Source: Estrella lausannensis (GTDB lineage: Bacteria; Chlamydiota; Chlamydiia; Chlamydiales; Criblamydiaceae). From it: DNA of 64,000 bases. Below, piece after piece: positions 63,590 to 64,000 of the stretch; position 1 is the stretch's first letter, and every line of letters begins with the position of its first letter. Position numbers and translations under genes: made by a program. Location: positions 62,001 to 126,000 of the forward strand of contig NZ_CWGJ01000011.1 of NCBI RefSeq assembly GCF_900000175.1. The letters are read 5' to 3'. The notes under the pieces were generated by a model. The model was not told the origin of the DNA, searched no databases, and saw nothing but the letters and a program-made list of their open reading frames with translations.

Positions 63590-64000
63590 CTAGGTGCTAA
63601 GTTTTTTTTTACGGGGCTTTTCCACTTGTTTCTTTTCTTTGAGATATTTAGCCAGGTATTGGCCCGTATAGGAGGTTTTGTTTTTTAAAAGACCTTCCAG
63701 CTTGCCCTGATAGACAATTTTTCCGCCCTCATCACCGCAACCCGGGCCTAAATCAACAACCCAGTCCGCGTGCATCAGGAAGTCCATATTGTGCTCGATG
63801 ACGAGCAGCGTATTGCCCTTTTGACTGAGTTTGGCAAGGAGGGGCATCAGTTTGGCGATGTCGTGGAAATGCAGGCCTGTTGTCGGTTCATCGAACAGGT
63901 ATAAGGTGTTTCCCGTGGATCTTTTTGAGAGCTCCTTTGAAAGTTTTAACCTTTGCGCCTCGCCACCGGAAAGGGTTGATATTTCCTGATCCAATTTGAG
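63590..64000 (-). CDS. uvrA: Excinuclease ABC subunit A, C-terminal end (partial)
   Basis: The last ~136 codons of UvrA, still open at the right edge. The second ABC domain's signature is visible at the edge (LDQEISTLSGGEAQRLKLSK), with Walker B TLYLFDEPTTGLHFHDIAKL and the H-loop VIEHNMDFLMHADWVVDLGP after it. The tail ends PRKKKLST and is basic. UvrA scans DNA for damage with UvrB. No start codon is in the window; the TTG inside is not a start. Confidence 0.96.
   Translation of the reverse strand, partial: LKLDQEISTLSGGEAQRLKLSKELSKRSTGNTLYLFDEPTTGLHFHDIAKLMPLLAKLSQKGNTLLVIEHNMDFLMHADWVVDLGPGCGDEGGKIVYQGKLEGLLKNKTSYTGQYLAKYLKEKKQVEKPRKKKLST

Noticed and set aside
1-64000. tRNA, rRNA, CRISPR array, prophage or conjugation genes
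   Set aside because: The gaps were read for TTCRANY-type loops, regular spacer-repeat patterns and integrase or phage genes. None was seen apart from the IS3 relic.

Overview
The window reads as a chromosomal segment of an environmental (amoeba-associated type) member of the Chlamydiae. The evidence is a chlamydial V-type ATPase operon in the order atpE, DUF2764 gene, atpA, atpB, atpD, atpI, atpK; a chlamydial-type PknD kinase close to valS; a cdaA/cdaR pair; and several large proteins of the hypothetical or effector-candidate type. A roughly balanced base composition by eye, together with a glyoxylate shunt, aconitase and phosphoketolase, fits a gene-rich relative such as the Criblamydiaceae (for example Estrella) better than Chlamydiaceae. 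That placement is inference from memory and was not searched.

Layout. 1-390 is the 5' part of an unknown gene leaving the left edge. 577-8162 is the V-ATPase operon. 8118-9735 (minus) holds DAHP synthase and a lipoprotein. 9902-13285 is a divergent pair: a nucleotidyltransferase-like protein and an unknown protein. 13380-16260 (minus) is malate synthase then isocitrate lyase. 16679-19461 is a tandem pair of AGCS sodium:amino-acid symporters. 19566-22794 (minus) is a repeat-protein locus broken by a frameshift between tandem duplicates. 23127-25542 (minus) is cydAB. 26312-29089 is cdaA, cdaR and rsmE. 29211-35609 is an accessory-looking stretch of unknown proteins, an IS3-type deletion relic, an MnmM-like methyltransferase and a DEDDh exonuclease. 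35752-40525 holds phosphoketolase and aconitase, convergent. 40990-44381 is nusB-murB-PHP phosphoesterase-folC. 44499-46726 holds a fatty acid desaturase and an alpha/beta hydrolase. 46903-58198 holds a large unknown protein, valS, a candidate permuted papain-like protein, pknD and two small genes. 58440-63236 is a tandem pair of lipase-fold proteins. The C-terminal end of uvrA leaves the right edge.

How the parts fit. Aconitase, isocitrate lyase and malate synthase together supply the C4-replenishing bypass. Phosphoketolase gives acetyl phosphate from sugar phosphates. Cytochrome bd and the V-type ATPase handle energy and ion gradients, and the sodium:amino-acid symporters would draw on a sodium gradient.

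The most interesting structure is non-coding. The intergenic spaces carry at least two families of dispersed palindromes. Family 1 is about 155 bp, with nested inverted arms and ends reading CCGAAAGTGTCTC / CTTTCGGT; it has five long copies plus short and truncated forms. Family 2 is about 25-52 bp, with ends reading AGAGACTGT / ACAGTCTCT. They often lie side by side and mostly occupy promoter-side gaps. A separate 21-bp perfect palindrome lies just downstream of an extended -10 promoter near 34.8 kb. No tRNA, rRNA or CRISPR array was seen.
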